From the NCBI GenBank assembly GCA_009841145.1, contig VXMJ01000050.1, forward strand, positions 1 to 35,328: a stretch of DNA of 35,328 nucleotides. The letters are read 5' to 3'. The position numbers were made by a program, and so were the translations under genes. Under the pieces are notes generated by a model. That model had not been told where the DNA came from. It made no database searches and saw only the letters and a list, made by a program, of their open reading frames with translations. This DNA is from Caldilineaceae bacterium SB0661_bin_34. Its GTDB lineage: Bacteria > Chloroflexota > Anaerolineae > Caldilineales > Caldilineaceae. Of this stretch, positions 15,606-24,962 are shown piece by piece (the stretch's first letter is position 1; every line of letters starts with the position of its first letter).

Positions 15606-15987
15606 TATAACCATAATCAGTGAACGCCGCCTGCCTCATTGTTGCACCTTGCCGGAATTACATGACGTTGGACTGAGAATACCGAGTTGCACGAGGCGGC
15701 TTCTGAGGTCACCGCCCCTTCCCTTCCTACAGTTCCGGGACGAGGCAACTCACAGGAGGCATACAGGCATACCGACAGCACTTTCTGGCTGTCGTCACCA
15801 CTCACCTCCCTCAGGTGATCCCCCAGAGCAGCCGTTTTTCTGGTGTACTCCTTGAACGCCTGAGCTGGGCGGCCACAGAGAGATTCGTGTCCTGGTGATC
15901 ACCCGGAACTTTCGCATGGAGGGCCGCCGAGGATAGGGGGTTGCAACGGTTTCTTCTCTTCGTCCTCCTGTGGATCATTGTCAGGCC
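15606..15987. other. Intergenic region, no gene recognised
   Basis: Flank of the IS630 element running to the broken PIN toxin. I see no coding sequence with family resemblance. A short dyad TCACCT-ccctc-AGGTGA (15802-15818) is present without a T-tract. Confidence 0.4.
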
Positions 15988-16264
15988 TCAACTTGCCGAC
16001 ACGCGAATCCAAACAATCCCGTCAATATGCTCAACGTGGCTGTCCACTGAAATGAGGTCCGCGCCCATCCATTGCATGGGCAACAAGCCAGACATCATTG
16101 ACGAGAATGGGGCGGCATTCTGCTCGAATTGGGTTCCTCACCCGACACCATGCATCAACTCGCCAACCAGGATGGTGGAGAACTGCTCGCCGCACCAACT
16201 TGGCATCCTACTCATGTCCCCGCATGAGCAAGGAATGGGCACCGAAATCCAGTAGAAACCTCAT
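15988..16264 (-). pseudogene. VapC-type PIN toxin, destroyed by frameshifts and a deletion
   Basis: Downstream of an intact antitoxin the expected toxin is readable only in pieces. ATG 16264 overlaps the antitoxin stop and begins MRFLLDFGAHSLLMRGHE then a stop. In another frame EQFSTILVGELMHGV matches the E-containing segment of the 4794-5192 toxin. A third piece reads VNDVWLVAHAMDG. After a one-base shift near 16074 it continues ADLISVDSHVEHIDGIVWIR, ending VSAS at 15988. Part of the middle of the protein is missing (about 277 bp remain of roughly 400). The toxin is therefore dead, while its antitoxin gene remains open. Confidence 0.8.
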
Positions 16265-16524
16265 TGCCAAGCTGTCTCGTCGATGGTCTCGAACTCCTCC
16301 AGGGCGCAATCAAACTCATCCGCCTCCGTTGCAGTCCAGGTACCCATCAGATGGTCCAATGAGGAGCCGATGGTATCCGTCCTTTCCGCACCATCTGCCA
16401 GGCCAGCCCCTTTCCGCATCAATTTGAGGGCGGCTTGATTCAGGGAGATTCCTTCCCGCTTTGCCAAACAGCGCAAACTGGCGTTCAGGTCGTCGTCGAA
16501 TCCTCTGACCGTAATTTGGTTCAT
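16261..16524 (-). CDS. Orphan VapB/FitA-like antitoxin, paralogue of 4534-4797
   Basis: 87 residues, the same length as the first antitoxin and alignable without gaps. Shared blocks include TVRGFDD, EGISLNQAAL, KGAGL and IGSSLD; I count 56 identical positions by eye. ATG 16524 is chosen by this homology. The neighbouring toxin is a pseudogene, so this antitoxin has no local partner. It may persist by drift, through cross-neutralising the related toxin at 4794-5192, or as a regulator. A palindrome at 16550-16566 lies upstream. Confidence 0.85.
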   Translation of the reverse strand: MNQITVRGFDDDLNASLRCLAKREGISLNQAALKLMRKGAGLADGAERTDTIGSSLDHLMGTWTATEADEFDCALEEFETIDETAWQ

Positions 16525-16549
16525 TGGGCCATCGCCTTTGAGGCATGAA

Positions 16550-16566
16550 TGATGCAATATGCATCA
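16550..16566. promoter_or_regulatory. Palindrome TGATGCA-ATA-TGCATCA, probable antitoxin operator
   Basis: Perfect 7-bp arms (16550-16556, 16560-16566) around a 3-nt centre, 26 nt upstream of the orphan antitoxin start. The position fits autorepression. Its sequence differs from the palindrome in front of the paralogous pair (4508-4520), so the two operators, if real, have diverged. Confidence 0.4.
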
Positions 16567-17076
16567 CTCTATCCCGATGCCGACAGGTGGATCAAGACTG
16601 GAGTAATCAGCAAGCACACCCAGGCCCCAGATTCCGGTTTCGGCCTCGGGTCAGTCGTGCCCGCGGCCTGACCACCCAAACCAATCCCTAGCCGGTTGAT
16701 CCCTTCGGGGATGGTGTTGCCCCTGCGTGCAACACACCAAATCGTGTCAGTAGCCCGTTAGGCAGACCACCGGGTTGCGTACGGGCGGTGCCAACCGCGG
16801 TCCTATCCAAGGATCTGCATGCCCTTGGATAAACGGGCTCGTTTCGGTCACCACACACACCAAATCGAGCCAGGCGGCACGGCTAAACAGCCATCCCAGT
16901 CGAGGTCTGATCCTGTCAGGCAAATCCTCCGTCGCGGATCCGGAACTGCGGCTCGCTGGCGGCTGGTCAAGAACGAAGGGCCTTGCCGATGTCAAGTCGG
17001 CGGCGACGCCAAGCCGTCTGCATGGGTCCGGGATGGGCAGGAGTGGATGTAGAGATTGTCGACCATGCGTGGGCCC
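16567..17076. other. Intergenic region, no gene recognised
   Basis: A 510-bp stretch between the orphan antitoxin and the PHP-ATPase stop. A reverse open frame (16747-16995) and forward frames exist, but they show no family resemblance or ribosome site. It may be old insertion debris; I cannot identify it. Confidence 0.4.
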
Positions 17077-19922
17077 CTAGCCAAGTCGCCTGTACCGGTT
17101 CCTAAACGCCTCCCGGCCGCCCTCCATCACTCGGCAGACCTCATCTCGAATGGTCTCTTCCTGCAGGGAGCCGGACTGTTTGACGACGCACTGGCCTCTA
17201 TCGAATGCCAGTGCGTGGACCATTTCCGCATCACCGTTTACGACGATGTTGGGGTTATGGGTCACCACGATGATCTGGCGTCTGAACTTGTTCTCTCTAA
17301 TCTGGCGCACGACCAGGTCATAGATCAGATGGTTGTCCAGGTCGTCTTCCGGCTGATCGAGGACCAGAGGTTCCTCTCCATGCGCCAGCAGGAAAGCCAG
17401 CATTGCCGCGGATCGCTGGCCGGCTGACGCCTGCGAGATTGGCTGAAAGTCCTTACCATCCCCTGTCCGACTGTACCTGACGGCAAGTCCATCCTCCGGG
17501 AACCAGGTCAGGAGGTTGTCGAGCAACTCCGGCCGGCGACCAGACTCCCGTTCAAGATAGTTGTTCAGGCGGCCGCCAAAGTCACCCTGCCCAGCACACG
17601 CCGATTCGAGTCGCTGCTTCAGCTCTGCCAGACGGTCATCTACCTTTGCGATTCGCGCATCGGGATCGTCCGGCAGTCCCTTGAGGAAGTCAGCTACAAT
17701 GCCCTTGGAGGGCGACTGGCCGCCTCCGGTGAGTATGTCATCGGCAAACCTGTCATCGGGGACGTTTAGCACCTGGCGGAAGGACCGCTCGATGATCTGC
17801 AGGTCGTCCCCATAGGGCTGAACCTCTATCCGCACGAAGTTGTTCTGTGACAGTGCGTTGGCCAGAAAGTCACGGCGGGCACGAGTCATGGCGCGGCGCA
17901 TCTCACCGGCTTCTTGTAGGCGCTGCTGAGCTTCTCCCACAAGCCTGGCTTGTTCATCCCTGTCCGACTGGAGGTCCTTCATCACGATTTCGAGTCGCTG
18001 CTTTTCCTGTACCAGGGATGCGTACTCGTTCGGGTCCGTGACGCCCTCCTCTTCAAGGCTCTTGACCTGGTCGCGATAAGCCTTATCGGCCTCCTCCACC
18101 AGCGCCGCCCACCTACTATTGTTCAGCGTTTCGCGCTGAGACTCGGCGACTCCTCGGAGGTTCTGCGCTACTTCCCGCGACTGTTGGCGTGCCGTCTCAA
18201 CAGCCGCCCTCAGTGCGGCCGCCAATTCGACGACCTGCCGGTCCTCTTGCGATGATTCTTCGAACAGATCATCTGGCAGGTCGTCCATGCTGAGGCTCTC
18301 TGCCGTGGCTTCGATCCGCTTTGCGGCTTCCTCGACCGCCTCGAACTGGCGGTCTATCTCCTGGCGTTGTCGCTGACGGCCACGATAGGCTGTCAAGACG
18401 GCCGTATGCCCTGACTCTTCGAAGCGGACGAGCTTACGCTCCACGTCCTGGAGTGCAATCGCGGTCGGGCCCTCAAGTCCGCCCAGCTTGCTTTCCAGCT
18501 CGCGAATCCGCGCCTTGGAGGAATCGAAGGCTGCGACAGCCATATTGAGCTTGCTCTGCAGCTCTCCGACTCCGGCGGCCCGGTCGATCTCTCTCAACAG
18601 CGCCGTCGGGTCGTCCCCGGCCAGTTCGGCGATCTGTCCCTGGCTAAACAGCTGGAGGGGAAACCGGTCCGCCGTAACGTCCTGCACGCCTGAGGGTTGC
18701 CACTGACCGGACGTGGGCTCATCCTCGACAGACGTCGCCTTGTCGTCCTTCGCCCAGTTGACGCGATGCTTCACGCCGTCACGGGTCAGCGTCCACCGGA
18801 TGTTCGTGGAGTCCGTCAGGCCGCCGGCCTTGGTTTGGTCGGGCGGCACCTGATTGAACCGATCGAACGTTGTTTTGGATTCGCTGTTGCTGGGCAGCGC
18901 CTCGAAATCCGAATGACGCCGCGCCGCGATTCTCAGCGCATGGATGACCGTTGACTTGCCCGTCCCCCGTCCTCCGATCAAGGCGTTCAACCAAGGGTTG
19001 AAGTCCAGCCTCGCAAACGTTGGCCCGCGCCCCATGTAGCGCGCCTCGCCAATCTCTATGGACTCGATGCGGTGACCCGGCAACGTGAATGGATCGAAGG
19101 CTTCCGGCGTGTCGCTTCGCCGGATGGAGAAGCCCCCACCGTCGAGCAGCGCCAGACGCAGCCCTTCAAGGGATGGCCTTGCCATCTTCACCCAGGTGTA
19201 GTGGGAACCCGGATAGTGCTCTTCGGACTCGCCATCGGGGTGATGCGAGTCGGACCCGAGGACCTCAGCCCAGGCCAGCTTCCGCTGCACGTACAGTTCC
19301 GGCTTCTGGAACCCCGGGTCCACATCGCCAGGATGCCCTCACAGTCCAGCACTTGGTTGACAGTGCTGGCATCGAGCGCCAACTTCTTCGAGCCGGGGCT
19401 TTGGGTGCGAAGCAGGCCCTTGGACCTGTCCGCGTGGGCGAGAATGGGGATCCCTCCTCTGTCCAGGACGGTCTCCACAACCTTCACGGGTGATGCCTTG
19501 GTAACGCCGTCGCTGTGTCCCTTGGTGCCGTCATAGTCGACGGCGCCAAGGAGCAAGTCGATGTCGGACGTGGTCGCGTCAGTGTCGAAGATCGCGAGAA
19601 GATGGAAACCCCCATTGACGGATAGCTCCACTCCGGGGAACAGGTGAAGGGGCCGGAACTCCGGGTGGTTGGACGACTCGAGGTCGTCCAGCTCCTTCCT
19701 GAGGTGGTCAAACGATTTACCGGTGTTGTGGTCTGTGACTGCCACGCAGTCGACCTCGGCGCGCATGAAGCCGAGCAGCCACTCCGACAGTGGGCGTTGC
19801 TTCAGGGAGGACTGGTTCTCTCCCTTGCCATAGTCCACGGACGCCTTGGTGTGAGTGTGGAAGTCAAACTTCCACCACCTGGCGCCCGGGTGGTTCCAAT
19901 CGGTGCTTGGGTCAGTCGTCAA
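17077..19922 (-). pseudogene. PHP-domain plus SMC-like ATPase (TrlF-type architecture), one frameshift
   Basis: One ~948-codon gene read in two frames. The TTG start at 19922 has GGGAGG 8 nt upstream. N-terminal PHP phosphoesterase motifs in order are FDFHTHTKAS, VAVTDHNTG, PGVELSVNGGFHLL and ILAHADRSKG. After a one-base loss near 19325 the second frame continues VDPGFQKPEL and supplies the last PHP motif GSDSHHPDG. The ATPase follows: Walker A GGRGTGKST, a long coiled-coil middle, signature SAGQRSAAM, Walker B LVLDQPEDDLDN, and VVTHNPN. The PHP motifs straddle the shift, so the parts were one protein. The C-terminal frame has an in-frame GTG (19323) and stays open for 748 codons. The shift may be recent, a sequencing error, or recoded. 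Likely a nucleic-acid-directed ATPase-nuclease. Confidence 0.85.
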
Positions 19923-19978
19923 GCTCGTGTCCTCCCCGTTTCTGTTTCTTCGACAGGCTGGGTCGGGCGCGCCGGCCC

Positions 19979-20404
19979 CTAGCTCCCTGCCTCTTGAGCG
20001 CGCCCCGCGACTCCGACGGGGCCGCGCCTTCCCGGTATCACCTCTACCGGTGTGGGAATGAGCCACTCGGAGCCGGCCTTCACGGCGCCGCGGACCCTTC
20101 CGTCCCTGGCCAGCTTGCGCACCCGACGCTCCGAGACGCCTAGGCGGAGAGCCGCCTCTTTGACCGTGACATTGCCGATGTCATCGGGAGCGACCTCGGA
20201 TCCCAGCTCGAACTCGATGGGGCTCGGATCCTTGAGGGTGCTCATCTCGTGGATCAGGAACCCGATGACCTCGCCGTCGTCGTCCAGCCGCTTGAGGACC
20301 CGTTCGTCGTCGGTGGCCGCGAAGTAGCCCTCCCTGAGAGCCCACAGGACCTCAAGCATGTCCCCCTCGTGGTCGTAGGAGACAAACACCTTTCTGCTCG
20401 TCAT
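19979..20404 (-). CDS. DUF2283-like protein fused to an excisionase-type HTH domain
   Basis: 141 residues from ATG 20404. Residues ~5-65 resemble DUF2283 (VSYDHEGDMLEVLW ... VIGFLIHEMSTL), a small fold frequent in antitoxins. Residues ~79-120 form a MerR/excisionase-type helix-turn-helix (VTVKEAALRLGVSERRVRKL, then DGRVRGAVKAGSEWLIP). The start overlaps the upstream toxin-candidate stop as ATGA, and the stop is 56 bp before the PHP-ATPase TTG. It is probably the antitoxin and the DNA-binding repressor of the operon, acting at the palindrome in the promoter. The role is inferred from domain pairing and order. Confidence 0.75.
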   Translation of the reverse strand: MTSRKVFVSYDHEGDMLEVLWALREGYFAATDDERVLKRLDDDGEVIGFLIHEMSTLKDPSPIEFELGSEVAPDDIGNVTVKEAALRLGVSERRVRKLARDGRVRGAVKAGSEWLIPTPVEVIPGRRGPVGVAGRAQEAGS

Positions 20405-20700
20405 GGTCGCTCTCCTTTGATGCTCGGGGCCAGGTAGCCGGTGAGGATGAAGGAGTATTCCGTCTCCCTCTTCACCACCAGACACAGGTAACGGTTTCTG
20501 CCCCGCAGATCGGTGTAAAGCCGGTAAGTAGAGCTGGACCTGGAGGGCCTCACCGCGTCGGGGTCGGCGAGGGTCTCAGCGAAGCGGTGCATCTGGAAGG
20601 CCAATTCGGAATGCCTCCGTAGAATGTGCCCGAGCCGCTCGTCGGTGAGCCGGACCTCGTTGCCGTGCTCATCGGTGAACTGGCGCACGCCGCGCCCCAT
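20401..20700 (-). CDS. Small nuclease-like toxin candidate (PBECR/BECR-type fold suspected)
   Basis: 99 residues from ATG 20700; an in-frame GTG at 20703 is the alternative. Features are LTDERLGHILRRHSELAFQM with two histidines, then ETLADPDAVRPSR, a strand pair RYLCLVVKRETEYSFILTGY, and a C-terminal PSIKGERP. The order T-DERxxHIxxRHPE, TLxxPD, then VVK...F.TAY...KG is that of small phage-toxin-like RNase domains often found beside DUF2283 proteins. The gene precedes its putative antitoxin, overlapping by 4 bp. The leader is very short (about 11-14 nt from the predicted start site) with no clear Shine-Dalgarno. Activity is inferred from pattern, not shown. Confidence 0.65.
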   Translation of the reverse strand: MGRGVRQFTDEHGNEVRLTDERLGHILRRHSELAFQMHRFAETLADPDAVRPSRSSSTYRLYTDLRGRNRYLCLVVKRETEYSFILTGYLAPSIKGERP

Positions 20701-20720
20701 CACCGGATACCGTACCGGAA

Positions 20721-20750
20721 AGTATACCGCTGAGCGGTATTGCCCGGCAA
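20721..20750 (-). promoter_or_regulatory. Promoter with embedded palindrome for the toxin/HTH/PHP-ATPase operon
   Basis: On the reverse strand TTGCCG (20750-20745), an 18-nt spacer and TATACT (20726-20721) form a good sigma-70-type promoter. A perfect dyad ATACCGC-TGA-GCGGTAT (20724-20740 on the forward strand) fills the spacer and overlaps the -10 box. A repressor bound there would block polymerase, as expected for autoregulation by the HTH protein. Confidence 0.55.
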
Positions 20751-20890
20751 GAGGGGGCTATGGTCAGTGGCTGGGACCGTGGTTCAGAAGGCGAACACGG
20801 GCATCTGGACAGCGGTAGTAGGGCACATTCGGAATGATGCCTACATCGACACGGACTTCCACCGTCCATATGCCTGGTACCGGTGCAGGA

Positions 20891-22630
20891 CTACAGACCG
20901 GCCTTACTCAACTCATCCTGCAACGCGCGCAATCGATGGTGGCGTTCCCGGAACTCCGCCATGAAGTCGGTCCACGCCGGTTCCTGCGACATCTGTCGAT
21001 ACAGGTCCCGCATCGTGGTCAGGTAGGTACACGCCTGCTGGTATCGCTCCCGACCGCGAGCCTCCACCAACTTCTCCGCTTGCTCCCGGTAGAGCTCGGC
21101 GGCGGCCTGGGGACGTGTCTCCGCCGCGGCTTCGGCCACTCGCATCCACTGGCCATAGTAAAAACCCTGACTGGGTTGGCGTACCGATTTCAACGCCAAG
21201 TCTATTTCGCCTTCGTCCAGATGGATGTCCGTCAACAGGCCGTATTGCCGGGCGGCGGCCCACTCGGCCAGCAACTCCGGGCGTGTTGCCTGCCAGATAC
21301 CGAGACGCTGGGACAACTCCCGTACGTCCTGGTACGCGGCAAGGTCTTGGCGTTGTTCGAGCAACTGTTGGGCCAGGACCAGAGCCTCATCCAGTTCCCC
21401 GCGTTCTTCATGCTGCTCCTTGAGCCACGCTATCAAACCATCGATGCGGGTCGTTTCGATTCTCTCGGCCACCAACGGTTCCAACCTGCGGCCATGGCCA
21501 TGTGCGCCGAATAGCCCCGCCAAGGTCAGCAATTCCATGTCTCCGGCCCGACCGGCTTCGGCCAACGCCTCGTCCAACCGCCCCAGCGTCAGCAGGCGAT
21601 CCACCAAGTCGTCCAAGAGACCACTCTCACGGCAGATCTCCAGGAAGGCGTCGTCGTCCAGGTGGTCGGCCTCCAAGTCCAACAGGATACTGCCGTACGA
21701 TCGGCGTCGAAAGCTGTCGTACTCACCTGTGGCCGCCTGCATGGCGGTCCGCGCCCAACCGGCAACGACCCTCTTCTCGTCGTCGTCGGCATGTTCCAGT
21801 ATGAGTCCCTCCGCTTCATCCCCCATACCGTATCCTCCATAGTTCAGGTCCAAACGGAATATTTCAAAGAGGGCTTGCAGGGCGTTCTCTCTGGCCGCGG
21901 CGTTGCCGTCCTCCGCGGTCAGGCAGTTGCCAAGCCCTTGGATGCACCGGTTCACCACTTCGTGCATTTCCTCGCCGTCTTCGTCGTACACCATCTCAAA
22001 ATGCTCAAACATCTCCTGTGCCACTGCCAGGTACACGATGCCAGCGTTGGCGTAATCGGACTTGGCCAGGAAGTTGTCGCCGGAGCCCAATACCACGTTG
22101 ATGTCTCCGACACCGCCCCAGTCCCAGCCGTCAACACCGGATCGGATGGCGAGCTCTGCCTGCCGACGGTAACTTTCCGGGTCGACCAAGGGGCTGCTCT
22201 GGCCGTCTTCGGGCGGAGGCGCCTCCAGCAGGGCTTCGAAGGTAGGGTGGGCTTCCACCATTTGCTTGATGAGGGCAATCAGTTCCGACTGGCTGCGTCG
22301 CTCCAAGTTCGGGTCCAGTTCTTCCACCTCCCGGAAGGAATCAGGATCGTCCAACCAGGTCAGTAGCAAGGCCGCGACGTGCTTGCAACGTCCGCCGCCA
22401 CCCACCGGGCAGGAACAATCAGCCTCCTTGATCCCTTCGGTGCCGCAGGCAACCCACAAGCGGTAGGGTTGGGGCCTGGAGCCTTGACACCAGGCCTTGA
22501 GGGTGTTGTCTTGAAGGCGCGGCTCGAGGATGTCCCCACGCTTGAAGTAACTGCGGCCGCGTTGGAAGCTTCGTGAGCCCACCCAATCGGATATGGCCCC
22601 TTCGTTCACTGCAGGGAAGGGATTGCTCAT
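20891..22630 (-). CDS. SWIM zinc-finger protein, tandem copy 1
   Basis: 579 residues from ATG 22630 (GAGGAG 11 nt upstream; an in-frame GTG at 22639 is possible). The N-terminus carries a SWIM zinc finger CxCx7CxH: C72, C74, C82, H84 in ADCSCPVGGGGRCKHVAALL. The remaining ~480 residues are acidic and helical with repeat-like segments (LLTLGRLDEALAEAGRAGDM, ELLAEWAAARQYG), suggesting a TPR/HEAT-like alpha-solenoid scaffold. It ends RALQDELSKAGL. SWIM domains bind DNA or proteins. No enzyme domain is visible. The next copy upstream (23223-24962) matches along the whole length, about four-fifths identical by eye. Confidence 0.85.
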   Translation of the reverse strand: MSNPFPAVNEGAISDWVGSRSFQRGRSYFKRGDILEPRLQDNTLKAWCQGSRPQPYRLWVACGTEGIKEADCSCPVGGGGRCKHVAALLLTWLDDPDSFREVEELDPNLERRSQSELIALIKQMVEAHPTFEALLEAPPPEDGQSSPLVDPESYRRQAELAIRSGVDGWDWGGVGDINVVLGSGDNFLAKSDYANAGIVYLAVAQEMFEHFEMVYDEDGEEMHEVVNRCIQGLGNCLTAEDGNAAARENALQALFEIFRLDLNYGGYGMGDEAEGLILEHADDDEKRVVAGWARTAMQAATGEYDSFRRRSYGSILLDLEADHLDDDAFLEICRESGLLDDLVDRLLTLGRLDEALAEAGRAGDMELLTLAGLFGAHGHGRRLEPLVAERIETTRIDGLIAWLKEQHEERGELDEALVLAQQLLEQRQDLAAYQDVRELSQRLGIWQATRPELLAEWAAARQYGLLTDIHLDEGEIDLALKSVRQPSQGFYYGQWMRVAEAAAETRPQAAAELYREQAEKLVEARGRERYQQACTYLTTMRDLYRQMSQEPAWTDFMAEFRERHHRLRALQDELSKAGL

Positions 22631-22959
22631 GACTTCCACCGCTCCTCGCGCTGGCTTGTTCCCTGGGTTGCCCGATGCAGGACACTCACACTGATCGCGT
22701 CAGCCGGTCCCGAACTTTATCGTTCGCGCACGGTCTTCCGACACGCAGCCAACAAACAAGAGGCGCCCTGAGGCTCTCGCAACTGAACCTACCATCCCTC
22801 TCGGCGAATCTGTTCCGCGCGTCGCCAGCGCAACCAAACGGGCTGTACCATGGGCCCGACCCCGACTGCCAAGGGGCATCGCATCCTTCATCAACCATTT
22901 TCGCATCATTCGAAAGCGAACCCAGGGCGATGGCCGAGACCGCACTGTCTCATTCTCGT

Positions 22960-23105
22960 TGATGCGGACATTTGCCCATTGTAGACGGCTCAGTACCCGG
23001 CACTCCACCGTGTCCGGCACCGACCGGTTTGGCGACACTCGGCCCAGCACGTCCGTCGTGTCTGTGGCTTCGGTTCCAAATCAACGAAACCGAAACAGTG
23101 CTCTA
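22960..23105. repeat. Direct repeat A (~145 bp) between SWIM copies 1 and 2
   Basis: This block aligns nearly gap-free with 27275-27420; shared cores include CGGACATT, CCACCGTGTCCGGCACCGAC, GCGACACTCGG and AATCAACGA. It lies about 330 bp upstream of copy 1, within a 590-bp gap (22640-23222) that otherwise shows nothing coding. On the reverse strand the two repeats can be translated to similar peptides, but copy A has a frameshift, so it is either a decayed small gene or a regulatory block duplicated with the genes. Confidence 0.7.
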
Positions 23106-23222
23106 TCCGGTGGGATGACAGGCAGTTGGGGCCGACCACACAGGGCCACGGGCGACACGAAGTGGGCGAAGCGCGGATTCCAGAGACCGTGCCCGACACC
23201 GGCTACAGCTACTGGCTCCAGG

Positions 23223-24962
23223 CTACAGGCCAGCTTTGCTTAACTCATCCTGCAACGCGCGCAATCGACGGTGGCGCTCCCGCAACTCGGCTATGAAGTC
23301 GGTCCACGTCGATTCCTGTGACATCTGTCGGTAAAGGTCCCGCACCTTGGTCAGATAGATACATGCCTCCTGGTATCTTTTCCGACCGCGAGCCTCAATC
23401 CACTTCTCCGCCTGTTCCTGGTAGATTTCAACCGCGGCTTGGGGCCGTGTCTCCGCAGCGGCCTGAGCTACTCGAATCGACCGGTCTCCGACATAGGGAG
23501 AAACCCGCTCCAGTTGCCGCACCGATTTCAACGCCAGATCAATTTCGCCTTCGTTCAAGTAAACATCGGTCAACACGCCGTATTGCCGGGCGGCGGCCCA
23601 CTCGGCCAGCAACTCCGAACGTGTTACCTGCCAGACGCCAAGACGCTGGGACAACTCCCGTACATCCTGGTACCTGACAAGGCCGGGGCGTTGCTCAAGC
23701 AACTGTTTGGCCAGGACCAGAGCCTCGGCCAGTTCCCCGCGTTCTTCGTGCTGGTCCTTGAGCCACACCACCAAACCATCGATGCGGGTCGTTTCGATTT
23801 GTTTGGCCACCAACGGTTCCAACCTGCGGCCGTAGCCATGTGCGCCGAATATCCCCGCCAGGGTCAGCAAGTCGAAGTCTTGGGCACGATCAGCTTCGTC
23901 CAACGCCTCGTCCAACCGCTCCAGCGTCAGCAGTCGGTCCACCAAATCATCCAGGCGGCCACTGTCACGGCAAATCTCCAGAAAGGCATCATCGTCCAGG
24001 TGGTCGTCCTCCAAGGCCAGCAGGAAACCGCCGTATCTTTGGCGTCGATAGCTGTCGTACCGGCCTGTAGCTGCCAACATGGCAGTCCGCGCCCAATCGG
24101 CAATGACCCTCTTCTCGTCGTCGGTGGCATGATTCAGTATCAGGTCCTCCGCGGCTTCCCCCGCATACCCTCCATAGTCCGAGTCCGAACGGTATATGGC
24201 AAACAGGGCTTGCAGGGCTGTCTCTCTGGCCGCAGTATCGCCATCCCCGTCGGCCAGGCAGGTCCCAAGCCCTTGAACGCATCGGTTCACTACTTCGTAC
24301 AAGTACTCGCCGGTGTATTCGTCGAGCACCATCTCAAAATGCTCAAACACCTCCTGAGCCACCGCCTGGTACACGATGCCGGCGTTGGCGTAATCGGACT
24401 TGGCCAGGAAGTTGTCGCCGGAACCCAATACAATGTTGATGTCCCCGGTGCCACCCCAATCGTCAAAACTGGTTCGGATGGCAAGTTCTGCCTGCCGACG
24501 GTAACTTTCCGAGTCGACCAAGGGACTGCTCCGGCCGTCTTCGGGCGGAACAGCCTCCAGCAGGGACTCCAAGGTGGGGTGAACTTCCACCATTTGCTTG
24601 ACGAGGGCAATCAGTTCCGACTTGCTGTACCGCTCCAGGTTCGTGTCCAGTTCTTCCACCGCGCGGAAGGAATCGGGTTGGTCCGACCAGGTAAGCAGCA
24701 ACGCCGCGACATGCTTGCAACGTCCGCCGCCACCCACCGGGCAGGAACAATCGGCCTCCTTGATGCCTTCGGTACCACAAACAACCCACAAGTGGTAGGG
24801 CTGGGGTCTGGAGCCTTGACACCAGGCCTTGAGAGTGTTGCCTTGAAGACGCGGGTCGAGGATGGCCCCACTCTTGAAGTAACTGCGACCGCGTTGGAAG
24901 CTTCGTGAGCCTACCCAATCGGATATGGCCCCTTCGCTCACTGTGGGGAAGGGATCGCGCAT
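23223..24962 (-). CDS. SWIM zinc-finger protein, tandem copy 2
   Basis: 579 residues from ATG 24962, with AGGA 4 nt upstream. It has the same plan as copy 1, with intact zinc ligands C72, C74, C82, H84. The helical body is conserved (LLTLERLDEALDEADRAQDF, VRELSQRLGVWQVTRSELLA, ALKSVRQLERVSPYVGDRSI) and the C-terminus is identical to copy 1 over its last residues (RALQDELSKAGL). Differences cluster around residues 205-290 and 500-515 (copy-specific insertions such as EYTGEYLYEV). No damage is visible. It is separated from copy 1 by repeat A and from copy 3 by an IS110 relic. It may form hetero-oligomers with copy 1. Confidence 0.85.
   Translation of the reverse strand: MRDPFPTVSEGAISDWVGSRSFQRGRSYFKSGAILDPRLQGNTLKAWCQGSRPQPYHLWVVCGTEGIKEADCSCPVGGGGRCKHVAALLLTWSDQPDSFRAVEELDTNLERYSKSELIALVKQMVEVHPTLESLLEAVPPEDGRSSPLVDSESYRRQAELAIRTSFDDWGGTGDINIVLGSGDNFLAKSDYANAGIVYQAVAQEVFEHFEMVLDEYTGEYLYEVVNRCVQGLGTCLADGDGDTAARETALQALFAIYRSDSDYGGYAGEAAEDLILNHATDDEKRVIADWARTAMLAATGRYDSYRRQRYGGFLLALEDDHLDDDAFLEICRDSGRLDDLVDRLLTLERLDEALDEADRAQDFDLLTLAGIFGAHGYGRRLEPLVAKQIETTRIDGLVVWLKDQHEERGELAEALVLAKQLLEQRPGLVRYQDVRELSQRLGVWQVTRSELLAEWAAARQYGVLTDVYLNEGEIDLALKSVRQLERVSPYVGDRSIRVAQAAAETRPQAAVEIYQEQAEKWIEARGRKRYQEACIYLTKVRDLYRQMSQESTWTDFIAELRERHRRLRALQDELSKAGL

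Noticed and set aside
15802-15818. Dyad TCACCT-ccctc-AGGTGA
   Set aside because: Too short, not next to a gene, no T-tract; no basis for a regulatory call.
15941-16255. Forward open frame over the broken PIN toxin
   Set aside because: The reverse strand carries recognisable toxin pieces matching the intact paralogue, so the forward frame is incidental.
16747-16995. Reverse open frame with PLIHGHADPWIGP-like phrase
   Set aside because: It seemed faintly familiar but has no start support, motif or neighbour; not enough to call a gene.
23439-24908. Long forward open frame (~490 codons) opposite SWIM copy 2
   Set aside because: It is antisense to a gene with clear zinc-finger motifs and paralogues; the frame is open only because of GC-rich codon structure.
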